In this document: positions 7,252 to 15,427 of the stretch, in pieces | Position numbering within the stretch: the stretch's first letter is position 1 | How the letters are laid out: the number at the start of each line of letters is the position of its first letter | DNA from: JBEATZ01 sp041178545 | GTDB lineage: Bacteria; Planctomycetota; UBA1135; UBA2386 | Assembly (NCBI GenBank): GCA_041178545.1 | Contig: JBEGVB010000203.1 | Coordinates: forward strand, 1-22,104 | DNA length: 22,104 nt | Direction: 5' to 3' | Notes under the pieces: generated by a model | What the model saw: only the letters and a program-made list of their open reading frames with translations | The model's database searches: none | What the model was told of the DNA's origin: nothing | Made by a program: the position numbers and the translations under genes

Positions 7252-9007
7252 CAAGGCACGAGAACGAGAGCCCAAGGGCGGTGCGCTCCACGTCTGGCGG
7301 CGCCTCGGCTCCCAGCTCTTGCCCTGGTGGCCGCGCCTGCTGGGCGCATTCGGGCTCACGGTCGTCGTGGTCGGCGCCGAGTTGCTGAAGCCATGGCCGC
7401 TCAAGGTGGTGGTCGACCAGGTGCTGCTCGGCAACGACTGGCCCGTGCTGCCCGACTCGTTGCGTGGCGCAGCCAACTCGTCCACCCTCCTTGCGGTTGC
7501 ATGTGCAGCCGTGCTCGTGCTCGCCCTGGTGAGCGGCATGGGTGCCTACTTCCGTGACCTTTGGCTCGCGGACACCGGCCAGCGCGTGATCCACCGCATC
7601 CGCAAGTCGGTGCTGGAGCGGTTGCTGGACATGTCCGCAGCGTGGCACGGCAAGTGGAAGCGAGGGGACCTCCTGTTGCGTCTCTGTGGCGATGCCCAGA
7701 GCCTTCGACTGCTGCTGGTGGAAGGCGTCTTCAGCCTCACCAAGGAGTCGCTGCTCGTGGTCGGCACGCTCGTCGTGATGGCGGTGCTCGACTGGAAGCT
7801 CGCACTCGTCGCAGTGGCCGTGCTGCCGCTCATCGGCCTGATGAGCGCGCTCATGGGCATCCGGCTCCGCCGCGCTGCACGCAAGCAGCGGCAGAAGGAA
7901 GGCGAGCTGGCATCGTCGGTGCACGAGACGCTTTCCGCAGTCCCGCTGATCCAGGCATACGGCCTCGAGGAGCAGGCCGAACGCGAGTTCGCGCGCCAGA
8001 ACCGGCGCAGCGGCAAGGCAGGGCTCCAGGCGACGCGCATCGAGGGTCGGTTGGGCATCGGCACCGAGATGGCGATGGCCGTGGGCACCGGTTTCACCCT
8101 CCTCCTCGGCGTCGACCGTGTGCGTGCCGGGGCGCTCACGCCGGGTGAACTCCTCGTCGTGCTCAGCTACGTGCGCGCCTTCTACCGTCCGATCCGCAAG
8201 GGCCTCAACCGCAGTGCCGCGATGGTGAAGGCTGCTGCCGCAGGCGAGCGCGTGCTCGAGCTGCTCGACGTGAAACGCGACCTCCCGCTCCCCGCCGACC
8301 CGGTGCGTCCATCGGTCATCCGTGGCGAGGTGGAGCTGGTGGACGTGACCTTCTCGCACGACGGCAAGCGCATGGTGCTGGAGGGCGCCGACCTCCACAT
8401 CCGTGCCGGTGAGCACGTTGCCCTGGTGGGTGAGAACGGTGCCGGCAAGACATCGCTCGCGATGCTCGTGCCGAGGTTGCGCGACGTGCAGGCGGGCTCG
8501 GTCCGTGTCGACGGTCACGACGTGCGCGACCTCGACCTGGCGCTGCTGCGTCAGTCGACCGCCATCGTGTTCCAGGAGACGCTGCTGTTCGACGCCTCCT
8601 TGCGGGAGAACCTCCTGGCGAGCGCCCCAGAGGCATCCGAGGAGCAGTTGCTGCGGGCGGCACGGCTCGCGGGCGTGATCGACGTGGCTGCTCGTCTGCC
8701 CGACGGTCTCGACACCCAGGTCGGCGAACGCGGGGCCCAGCTCTCCGGCGGCGAGCGCCAGCGGGTTGCGATCGCGCGTGCCCTGTTGCGCGATGCTGCC
8801 ATCGTGATCCTCGACGAGCCGAGCGGCGGGCTCGACGTGGGCGCGGAGAAGCAGTTGTGCGACTCGGTGATGGCTGCCTTGCGCGGGCGAACCGTGCTGC
8901 TCATCACCCACGACCCGGCCCTGGCGGCCTCCGCGGACCGCGTGGTCACGCTGCGCTCCGGCAGGATCGTGGGCGAACCCAGCCTGGTGACGGAGGCGGT
9001 GCGATGA
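7244..9007 (+). CDS. ABC exporter, fused membrane and ATPase domains (MsbA/type IV exporter-like half transporter)
   Basis: The 587-residue protein has the usual length of a half-size ABC exporter that works as a dimer in the inner membrane. The N-terminal part has hydrophobic segments at about 31-48, 83-106, 165-203 (two helices) and 265-320. The ATPase domain starts near residue 365. It has Walker A GENGAGKT at 396-403 (Lys402), a Q-loop in VFQETLLFD, signature LSGGE at 500-504, Walker B IVILDE at 520-525 (Glu525) and switch His556 in LITHD, so it should be active. It starts at TTG with a good Shine-Dalgarno, overlaps the upstream gene by eight bases and the next by four (ATGA). Relatives export lipids, lipid-linked sugars, peptides or cyclic glucans. 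Next to three glycosyltransferases, a glycan or glycolipid cargo is the best inference. No peptidase-C39 domain for peptide export is present. Confidence 0.92.
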   Translation: MGDKAREREPKGGALHVWRRLGSQLLPWWPRLLGAFGLTVVVVGAELLKPWPLKVVVDQVLLGNDWPVLPDSLRGAANSSTLLAVACAAVLVLALVSGMGAYFRDLWLADTGQRVIHRIRKSVLERLLDMSAAWHGKWKRGDLLLRLCGDAQSLRLLLVEGVFSLTKESLLVVGTLVVMAVLDWKLALVAVAVLPLIGLMSALMGIRLRRAARKQRQKEGELASSVHETLSAVPLIQAYGLEEQAEREFARQNRRSGKAGLQATRIEGRLGIGTEMAMAVGTGFTLLLGVDRVRAGALTPGELLVVLSYVRAFYRPIRKGLNRSAAMVKAAAAGERVLELLDVKRDLPLPADPVRPSVIRGEVELVDVTFSHDGKRMVLEGADLHIRAGEHVALVGENGAGKTSLAMLVPRLRDVQAGSVRVDGHDVRDLDLALLRQSTAIVFQETLLFDASLRENLLASAPEASEEQLLRAARLAGVIDVAARLPDGLDTQVGERGAQLSGGERQRVAIARALLRDAAIVILDEPSGGLDVGAEKQLCDSVMAALRGRTVLLITHDPALAASADRVVTLRSGRIVGEPSLVTEAVR

Positions 9008-10290
9008 GGCTCGTCTGCCCGCCACCGCAGTCCTCGCGCGAGGTTGGTTTCCTGCGCTCGCTCGACTCCGACTTCGTGCACCAGATCGTGCAGGAACGCC
9101 TGCGGACCGACGGTGCCAGGGTCGCGCTGGTGCCCGACTACGTGCGCTGGAAGGAGCAGGACGGCTCGATCGTCGGCTGGCGTGCCGCCGACGACGGTTC
9201 GGACGGGTGCTACGTGACCCTGCGGACCGCGCGACCGGACCGGCTCGCGGACGAGGCGGCGAAGATCGCTCACCGGATGGACGAGGAGCAGGACGGGACG
9301 CGGCTGTGTGCGGTGGTGCCCGAGTGCGACCTCATGCTGGTGGCCTTCCCGCTCGACCGGCACCTCAGCGACCTGCGCAGGATGGTGCGCCTCGGCAAGG
9401 TCCGGTCCCTCCTGGAGGAGTGCTGCACCGACCTGCTCCCGCCAGGCCATCGGGTCTCGCGCAGCAAGAGCTCGATGCGCCTGGTCCGCTACAAGCCCGA
9501 GCGCCGTGCCGTCATCCGCTGGGACCTTGGCGTGGTCGACCCGACGGGGGCAGCTGCTGGCGTGCGCACGGTGTGGGTCCGCCTGGTGGCCGAGCCCCTG
9601 CCCCACCGTGCGCGAGTCTCTGCTGCCGCGCTCGAGGGTTGCGTGGCGGTCCCGACGCCCCTTGCAGCACCGCATGAACGTCTGCTGGTCGAGGGGCACC
9701 TGGACGGTGCACCCTGGGAACTCGGAGACGTGGATCCCGTCCGTGCGGTCGCCGAGACGTTGCACAGGCTGCACCATTGCAGCATCCCTGCAGGGCAGCA
9801 GGTGCACGGCCCGATCGCAGAACTCGACCTCGTGCTCGCGGCCGTCGACGTCCACCGCAGGTTGGATGCGGAACAAGGTGCCCTTGCAGCCGCCGTTGCA
9901 GACCGTCTTGCGCTCTCCATGCCCCCGAGTGGGGTCCCGGTGCTGGCGCACGGGGACTTCCACTGTGGCCAGGTGCTCGTGAACGGGTCCGTTGCCCTCT
10001 GCGACCTCGACCGTTCGGGGCCTGCTGGTGCCGTCGTCGACCTCGCCTCCATGCACGCGCACGCCTACCTGGCTGCGGGTGACGCAGGCAGCCAGTTCGC
10101 CTCCGGGTTCACCAAGGCTGCCCTTGCCGCAGGCGCGCAGGTCGGTGCGCGCGAACTCGAGTGGTGGGTTGCTGCAGCGCTCGTTCGCGCGGCACTTGCA
10201 CCGTTCCGGCGATTGAGCGGCGAGTGGCGCGAGCATGCCGCGCGCGTGCTTGCCGAGGCCCGCCGCATCGCGGAAGGAGGCTCCCTGTGA
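9004..10290 (+). CDS. APH-fold phosphotransferase, maltokinase-like motif (kinase 1)
   Basis: The 428-residue product belongs to the aminoglycoside-phosphotransferase/choline-kinase fold, which moves phosphate from ATP to a small-molecule hydroxyl in the cytoplasm. The catalytic loop is HGDFHCGQ at 316-323, with Asp318 as the expected base. The metal-binding DLD follows at 334-336 in place of DFG. The metal-site Asn of ordinary APH enzymes is Gln323, as in maltokinases (HGDLHLGQ), which suggests a sugar substrate. The N-terminal 120 or so residues contain no motif I recognise. A conserved-looking KSSMRLVRYKPERRAVIRW stretch near 157-176 may form the ATP-binding lobe. The start ATG lies in an ATGA overlap with the ABC gene and has GGAGG at 8992-8996. 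The stop overlaps the second kinase. Antibiotic resistance is unlikely given this context. Confidence 0.8.
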   Translation: MRLVCPPPQSSREVGFLRSLDSDFVHQIVQERLRTDGARVALVPDYVRWKEQDGSIVGWRAADDGSDGCYVTLRTARPDRLADEAAKIAHRMDEEQDGTRLCAVVPECDLMLVAFPLDRHLSDLRRMVRLGKVRSLLEECCTDLLPPGHRVSRSKSSMRLVRYKPERRAVIRWDLGVVDPTGAAAGVRTVWVRLVAEPLPHRARVSAAALEGCVAVPTPLAAPHERLLVEGHLDGAPWELGDVDPVRAVAETLHRLHHCSIPAGQQVHGPIAELDLVLAAVDVHRRLDAEQGALAAAVADRLALSMPPSGVPVLAHGDFHCGQVLVNGSVALCDLDRSGPAGAVVDLASMHAHAYLAAGDAGSQFASGFTKAALAAGAQVGARELEWWVAAALVRAALAPFRRLSGEWREHAARVLAEARRIAEGGSL

Positions 10291-11351
10291 CCGAGTCCCT
10301 GCGCGAACTGTCCCTGGAGCAGGCGTTCGTCGAGCTGGCCGCGACCCATCCCGGTGCCGAGGTGATCCTGCGCCCGGGCCGCAAGGAACACGTGGCCATC
10401 GTGCGTCCGCCCAACGCGCCCCCGCGGGCCTACTCGCTGCGAGCCGGCCGCCTGCGGGAGCTGTGCGCCAGCGAGGACGGCAAGCTCCCGGGTGCTGCGT
10501 TGGTCGCGGACGAAGCCGGTCTGCACGCATTCCTGCAACCCCACCTCGGCGCCGTGCACCGGGTGGAGCTGGTTGCCTGGCGCCCCGGCAGGCGCGCTGT
10601 CCTGCGCGTCCACGCAGCCGACAGGGTCGCATACCTCAAGCTGCTTGACCGCGGTTCGTTCACCGAGGCTGAGCGCGTGTTCGCCTCACTGCACAACCGA
10701 CCCGGATCCTTGCAGTTGGCACTGCCCCGGCTGGTGGACCCCGAGCACTGCATGCACCTCGTGGACGCCGTCGAAGGGATCGCGCTGCGTGAACTGGTCG
10801 CTCGTGGGAAGGCACCCTGGGAGCGCGTGGTGTCCGCTGTGCGCGAACTCGCCACCGTGGACGCCTCGGGCAGTCCCGTGGTCCATGGCTTCGACACGGC
10901 ACGCGATGCTGCCGTGCGGATGCTCGAGAAGGGCCTGGCGATGGACCCGTCCCTGGCCGACCTGGCGGCAGCCGTGGCGACGACCACGTGCGCGCCACCC
11001 GAGCAGGTTGGTTGCGTGCACGGGGACCTCCACGACAAGCAGTTGTTCCTGGGGCCTGTTGCGGCCGTGCTGATCGACCTTGAGTCGACGGGGCGCGGTG
11101 ACGTGCGGTTCGACCAAGCCAACCTTGCCGAGCACCTCAGGCTCCGCTCCCTCCAGCAGTCAGGTTCGGACGACGGTCGCGGAGCGAGGTTGCTGGACCA
11201 GCTCGGCTTCGGTCCAGGGCCGTCCCGCAGCGCGTTCCTCGCCGTCGTTCGTGCGCGGTTGTGTGGCGTCTACGCACTCCGCCCGCGGTGGAAGTCGCTG
11301 GTGCACCGGCTGCGCGACGAGACCCTCTCCCTGATCGAGTCCTCCCGATGA
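10287..11351 (+). CDS. APH-fold phosphotransferase, maltokinase-like motif (kinase 2)
   Basis: This 354-residue protein is a second APH-fold kinase, only loosely similar to the one just upstream. The catalytic loop is HGDLHDKQ at 245-252 with Asp247. The metal motif is DLE at 264-266, and ESTGRGDVRFDQANLAEH follows as in small-molecule kinases that read 'D.E....G....DLA'. Gln252 again replaces the usual Asn, as in maltokinases. The N-terminal lobe has VLRVHAADRVAYLKLLDRG, where the ATP-contacting Lys is expected, around residues 107-121. The start is GTG at 10287 in a four-base overlap with kinase 1, with AAGGAGG at 10273-10279 seven bases upstream. The end forms an ATGA overlap with the barrel protein gene. 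Substrate unknown; a sugar, oligosaccharide or lipid-head hydroxyl made by the neighbouring enzymes is the inference. Confidence 0.78.
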   Translation: MTESLRELSLEQAFVELAATHPGAEVILRPGRKEHVAIVRPPNAPPRAYSLRAGRLRELCASEDGKLPGAALVADEAGLHAFLQPHLGAVHRVELVAWRPGRRAVLRVHAADRVAYLKLLDRGSFTEAERVFASLHNRPGSLQLALPRLVDPEHCMHLVDAVEGIALRELVARGKAPWERVVSAVRELATVDASGSPVVHGFDTARDAAVRMLEKGLAMDPSLADLAAAVATTTCAPPEQVGCVHGDLHDKQLFLGPVAAVLIDLESTGRGDVRFDQANLAEHLRLRSLQQSGSDDGRGARLLDQLGFGPGPSRSAFLAVVRARLCGVYALRPRWKSLVHRLRDETLSLIESSR

Positions 11352-13099
11352 AACCCATTCCCTGTCTCTTGTTGCTCACGTGTGCCGCCTGCGTGGCAAC
11401 GGACAAGTCCACGCTCGAACCCGGTGCCTGGGTGGAGGCCAAGGGCAAGCTGGTGGATGGCCGGCATGTCGTCACCGAGGTCGACGAGCTGGAGCGCACC
11501 GAGGAAGACAAGCCGGAGAAGGTTGAACTGCTCGGTGAGGTCAGTGCCGCCAGCGACAGCACCGTCGAGGTGCTCGGCGGCAAGTACCCCGTCGACTCCG
11601 AGACCGAGTTCGAGGACCGGGACAAGAAGGCCATCGACCCGTTCGTCCCCGCCAAGGGCGACTGGGTGCGCCTCAAGCTGCGCAGCAAGGCAACTGGCAT
11701 CCGTACCCGCACCCTCCGTCAGTCCGAGACGAGGGACGAGTTCAAGGTGACGGGCGAACTGCGTCGGATGGACAAGGTGCTCGGGGAGGTCGACGTCGGT
11801 GGCGTCCGCCTGTCGATGGCCCCCGACACCGACGTTGGGTTCCAGGGTGAGGTGGACTCCGAGGACCCGCTCGCGCTGTTCCTTGCCGACGACCAGAAGT
11901 CGGTTCCCTTCTCCATCCGGCTGGGCGAGGACTGGCGCTTCGGCGGACAGGTTTCCGTCACCGCGGAGTGGAAGGACGAGTACGACCTCGACACCTCCGA
12001 GGACGGCGACCGGTTCGAGCCGGAAGTGCGCGCGAAGGTCGACGCACTGTGGCTCATCGACGACGTGGGTTCCTACGCGCTCTTCGAGGTGAGTGGCGGA
12101 CGCGACGACACCTTCCGGGAGGAGTCGGACAAGGAGGACACGCACGAGGACTCGCTGGAGGTGACCCGTGCCTACACCTCGCTTGCCGTCGGCGACGGGA
12201 TCCGGTTGCTCGCGGGTCGACAGGACTTCGACGAGGAGCGTGAATGGCTCTACGACGAGATCCTCGACGGGGCCAGGCTCGCGTGGCGCAAGGGTGGACT
12301 CGAGCTCGAGACCGCGGCTGCTGCCGGCCGTGAGTTCCTCGCGGAGGACAACGACACCGAGGACACGGGCCTGTTCACTGCGATTGCACGCGTCCAGGCT
12401 GGCGAGAACTGGCTGCTCACGGCCTACGGGCTGAAGCGCACCGATGACCGCGATGTCGCCACGGACGAGACCTACGAGCCGATGCTCTACGGTGTCCGCT
12501 CCTACTCGCGACCGAGGTTCGGTCTCGGCCACTGGGTCGAGCTCGGCGGCGCGACCGGCGAGGTCTACGGCAAGGACGTCAATGGTTGGGCCGTGGACGT
12601 TGGCGGCCTCTACACGTTCGAGGCGGACGTGCGCCCGGCCTTCGGGCTCGGGGTCGCACAGGGCAGTGGTCGCTCGAACAGCGATGCCGACACCGGCTAC
12701 CGCCAGAGTGGCCTGCAGGACAACAACGCCCGCATGGGCGGCGTGACCAGCGTGCGCTACTACGGCGAGGTGCTGGACCCCGAGCTCGCAAACCTCACCG
12801 TGCTGACTGCGGTGGCTGCGGTTCGACCCATCCCCAACGGCTCCGTTTCCCTCCTGCTGCACAATTACCGGCAGGACGTGGCGGCTGCCGGGGACCTCGA
12901 CTACCGCACGCTGGACCTCCGCACGGTCCCCAACGGAACCTCGCGTGACATCGGCAACGAGTTCGACCTCGTGTTCGGCTACCGGCTCCAGAGCCGGCTC
13001 ACCCTCGAGGTGGTCGCCGGCTGGTTCGTGCCAGGCGATGCCTTCGACGACCAGGATGATGCCCACAAGATCGAGTTCACCGGACGCTTCAGCTTCTGA
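11348..13099 (+). CDS. Alginate-export-like outer-membrane barrel protein with N-terminal DUF5666-like region and lipobox
   Basis: The 583-residue product starts with a short signal (MKPIPCLLLLTCAAC). Cys15 after Ala-Ala is a likely lipid-attachment site, though Cys at -3 is unusual for a lipobox. Residues about 24-150 form a small-beta region with repeated 'G.V......v.V.G....vd..T.f' segments, resembling DUF5666. From about residue 175 to the C-terminal Phe (FTGRFSF) the pattern is an alternating amphipathic beta-barrel. It includes GRQDFDEEREWLYDE at 290-304, followed by LDGARLAW, the signature stretch of the alginate-export (AlgE-like) family. Such porins let anionic polysaccharide through the outer membrane. 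The protein is markedly rich in Asp and Glu. It begins in an ATGA overlap with kinase 2 and lies seven bases before the beta-helix gene, linking the cytoplasmic enzymes to the cell surface. Confidence 0.82.
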   Translation: MKPIPCLLLLTCAACVATDKSTLEPGAWVEAKGKLVDGRHVVTEVDELERTEEDKPEKVELLGEVSAASDSTVEVLGGKYPVDSETEFEDRDKKAIDPFVPAKGDWVRLKLRSKATGIRTRTLRQSETRDEFKVTGELRRMDKVLGEVDVGGVRLSMAPDTDVGFQGEVDSEDPLALFLADDQKSVPFSIRLGEDWRFGGQVSVTAEWKDEYDLDTSEDGDRFEPEVRAKVDALWLIDDVGSYALFEVSGGRDDTFREESDKEDTHEDSLEVTRAYTSLAVGDGIRLLAGRQDFDEEREWLYDEILDGARLAWRKGGLELETAAAAGREFLAEDNDTEDTGLFTAIARVQAGENWLLTAYGLKRTDDRDVATDETYEPMLYGVRSYSRPRFGLGHWVELGGATGEVYGKDVNGWAVDVGGLYTFEADVRPAFGLGVAQGSGRSNSDADTGYRQSGLQDNNARMGGVTSVRYYGEVLDPELANLTVLTAVAAVRPIPNGSVSLLLHNYRQDVAAAGDLDYRTLDLRTVPNGTSRDIGNEFDLVFGYRLQSRLTLEVVAGWFVPGDAFDDQDDAHKIEFTGRFSF

Positions 13100-13106
13100 C
13101 CCAAAC

Positions 13107-15419
13107 ATGCACCCCATCCACCCCATGCGATCCCTTCTCCTGTTCTCTGCCCTCGGTCTCCTCGCTGCCTGTGGTGGCGGCGGTGGCGGCGGCGGCGGCG
13201 GTGGCGGCGGCCCGATCCAGCCACCGTCATCGACCCTGGACCCCTCGCCCGCCAACGCAGGCATCATCGCCATGGCAGCAGGTGACGGCATCCTCCGCAT
13301 CGACTGCGTCCTGCCGGGCACCGGCTACGAGGCGGCACTGTTCACCGGGGCCAGCCGTAGCACGCTCTACCAGGGCACGCCAACGACCGTGACGACTGCC
13401 TCGTTCACCCTGACCGGTCTCACGAACGGGGTCGAGCTGTTTGCCGGTCTCGCCATCCGGGCACAGGGGGCGAGTGCGTGGACGCCGGCAGGCGTCCCGG
13501 TGCGGTTCCGGCCCGGTGCACCGATCCTCGTGGACGGCGCCAACACGGCCAGCATCCAGGACGGGCAGACGCCTGCCACCGCCTTCAGCAACCTCTACCT
13601 CGCCCTGCTTGCGGCGGGTTCGAATCCCAACGGCCGCAACGTGTGGATCCGCAATGGGAACTACCGGTTCGGCGACTACCCAGTTGGCCCTGCGACGGCC
13701 GTCTACGGCGGTTTCCCAGGTGCCGTCGGGTCGCCTTACGACCTCGCGACTCGCGACGCGACGGCAGGTCTCACGGTGCTCAGCGGCATCGGCGGCCTGC
13801 GCGTCCTCGACGTGATCTGCGGTGGCTCTGACGCAGTCCTCGACGGCATCAAGGTCGACTGCCGCAGCGTGGTCACGGAGGGCATCGACATCACGGACAG
13901 TGACGTGGAGATGCGCAGCGTACAGGTGCAGGATGCGACGGACCGCGGCCTGCGCATGCGTACGCTTGTCTTCACCAACACCCGCGACCTGGTGATGGTG
14001 AACTGCTCCTCCACGGACAATGCCAGCGACGGCATCAGCATCGACGGTGTCGTGGAGACGGTGCTCGACCGTTGTCGGTTCGACGCCAACGGCCAAGAGG
14101 GCCTCGATGCAGAGGTTTTCGCCCTTGCAGGCGACCTGCGCGGGTTCACTGCAAGCGGCTGCAGGTTCTACGGCAACGTGGCCGACGGGCTCGACCTCGA
14201 ACTGGCTTCGGCACCGACCGCGACCCTCGGGTACCGCGTCGAAGTCGAGGGATGCCTCTTCGAGCGCAATGGCATCGACGGCGTGATCATCGACCAGGAC
14301 CATGAACTGGATGCCGCGCTCGCCACCGAGATCCTCCTCCGCGGCAGCACGGCCCGCGCCAACCGAGGTGCCGGCTTCCACATCGATGCCGACGCGCGCG
14401 GCACCTACCTGCTCCACCGGCTCGCGGGAACGGCAAATGCCGGCGACGGCCTGCTCATCACCTCAGAGTCCGATGCAGGCGAGGTGGTCGTCGGTTCCTC
14501 TTGGTTCATGGGCAACCAGGGCCATGGCATCCGCAGCATCGGCACCGGTGGCGGCGGAACGGTGGGCAACAAGGCCGTCCACCTGAGCCACTGTGCAGTT
14601 GCCGGCAATCTTGCAGGCGGATTCCTCGCAGCGAGCGCCCGCGGTTCCTCTGCGTCGGGCGCGCTCTGGCGCCAGCTCACGGCATTCAGCGGTGTGCTGC
14701 AGCAGTCCAACTGGAGTGGCACCACCAACCTCGAGATGCCCTTCGTGCGTGCACCCTTCGGCTTCATGCGTGCCACTGCCAACCGTTCCGGTGCCGTCAC
14801 AGTGAGCTCGCTCAACGGCGTTGCCGTCGGTGATGCCGCGGAGGTCGGGGACGACGGTGCGGCACTCACGGTGACCAGCGCTGGCGGTACCACCGTGGTG
14901 GTCACTCCGGCGCCTTCCGTGTTCGTGTCGCCCGACCTGCTCGCGAGCTACGGCGTCTCCACCTCGGTGACGGACGACCTCTCCGCGCGAGCCGGTTCCG
15001 GGTTGCTTGGAGCGGGCATGAGCGCGCAGGGCGACCCTGCACTCGACGCAGGCCCGTTCGGTGCGCCTGCCGGTGGTGCGCCGGGGGTGGCGTCGCCCTT
15101 CGACCCTGCGTTCGGTTTGCGCCTGCTGCGCACGGTCCCGGCCACGGCCACTGCGGTCACCAGCTCCGGCTCGGTCCAGTTCGTCTTCGATCGAGCCGTG
15201 AGTGCTGGCTCGGTGACGCAGCAACGCATCGTTGCCATCGACGAGTCCACTCAGAATCCCGTCACTGCATCCATTTCGGTGAGTGGCAACACCATCACCC
15301 TCAACCCCACGGGGAGCGGGTGGCCGGTATCCTTCTTCGTCCGCGTACACGCCGGCATCCTCGCCACCGACGGAGCGCGCCTCGGACTGCCGCTGGCCCT
15401 CCCCTTCCGCACCAACTGA
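13107..15419 (+). CDS. Parallel-beta-helix lipoprotein with poly-Gly linker, Fn3-like and C-terminal Ig-like domains
   Basis: The 770-residue lipoprotein has a clear lipobox (GLLAAC, Cys22), followed directly by 13 glycines and then PIQPP, a flexible tether. Residues about 45-130 look like a fibronectin-III-type domain (ASFTLTGLTNGVELFAGLAI). From about 135 it has VDGANTASIQDGQTPATAF and AVYGGFPGAVGSPYD, and then many right-handed parallel-beta-helix turns with recurring 'C.f..N...G...' units (about 240-520). The last 95 residues (RTVPATATAVTSSGSVQFVF to the end) resemble a bacterial Ig-like Big_5 domain. It probably sits on the cell surface and binds or modifies a polysaccharide; beta-helix proteins include lyases and epimerases, but no catalytic residues are recognised. 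The second in-frame ATG at 13125 would give a more compact signal (Cys16). Neither start has a Shine-Dalgarno. Confidence 0.8.
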   Translation: MHPIHPMRSLLLFSALGLLAACGGGGGGGGGGGGGPIQPPSSTLDPSPANAGIIAMAAGDGILRIDCVLPGTGYEAALFTGASRSTLYQGTPTTVTTASFTLTGLTNGVELFAGLAIRAQGASAWTPAGVPVRFRPGAPILVDGANTASIQDGQTPATAFSNLYLALLAAGSNPNGRNVWIRNGNYRFGDYPVGPATAVYGGFPGAVGSPYDLATRDATAGLTVLSGIGGLRVLDVICGGSDAVLDGIKVDCRSVVTEGIDITDSDVEMRSVQVQDATDRGLRMRTLVFTNTRDLVMVNCSSTDNASDGISIDGVVETVLDRCRFDANGQEGLDAEVFALAGDLRGFTASGCRFYGNVADGLDLELASAPTATLGYRVEVEGCLFERNGIDGVIIDQDHELDAALATEILLRGSTARANRGAGFHIDADARGTYLLHRLAGTANAGDGLLITSESDAGEVVVGSSWFMGNQGHGIRSIGTGGGGTVGNKAVHLSHCAVAGNLAGGFLAASARGSSASGALWRQLTAFSGVLQQSNWSGTTNLEMPFVRAPFGFMRATANRSGAVTVSSLNGVAVGDAAEVGDDGAALTVTSAGGTTVVVTPAPSVFVSPDLLASYGVSTSVTDDLSARAGSGLLGAGMSAQGDPALDAGPFGAPAGGAPGVASPFDPAFGLRLLRTVPATATAVTSSGSVQFVFDRAVSAGSVTQQRIVAIDESTQNPVTASISVSGNTITLNPTGSGWPVSFFVRVHAGILATDGARLGLPLALPFRTN
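13173..13211 (+). repeat. GGY trinucleotide tract encoding 13 glycines
   Basis: Thirteen consecutive glycine codons (GGC or GGT) follow the lipid-attachment cysteine codon of the beta-helix lipoprotein. The tract is a trinucleotide repeat, so slippage would change linker length without breaking the reading frame. Confidence 0.9.
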
Positions 15420-15427
15420 CCCGCACC

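Noticed and set aside
7244..9007. Peptide (bacteriocin/RiPP) export system around the ABC protein
   Set aside because: No C39 peptidase domain, no precursor peptide gene and no peptide-modifying enzyme are nearby.
6977..9025. Long minus-strand open frame across the ABC exporter gene
   Set aside because: It overlaps a gene with all ABC motifs, and its own translation is low-complexity His/Glu/Gln-rich with no family features.
8551..10632. 693-residue minus-strand open frame over the kinase genes
   Set aside because: It spans three well-supported plus-strand genes and shows no motif or plausible start context.
9004..11351. Aminoglycoside resistance genes
   Set aside because: The fold matches, but the catalytic loops are maltokinase-like and the genes are embedded in a glycan operon with no mobile element or compositional break.
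11270..13321. 683-residue minus-strand open frame over the barrel gene, including a poly-Pro run
   Set aside because: The poly-Pro is simply the complement of the poly-Gly codons. The sense strand has signal peptide, barrel and operon coupling.
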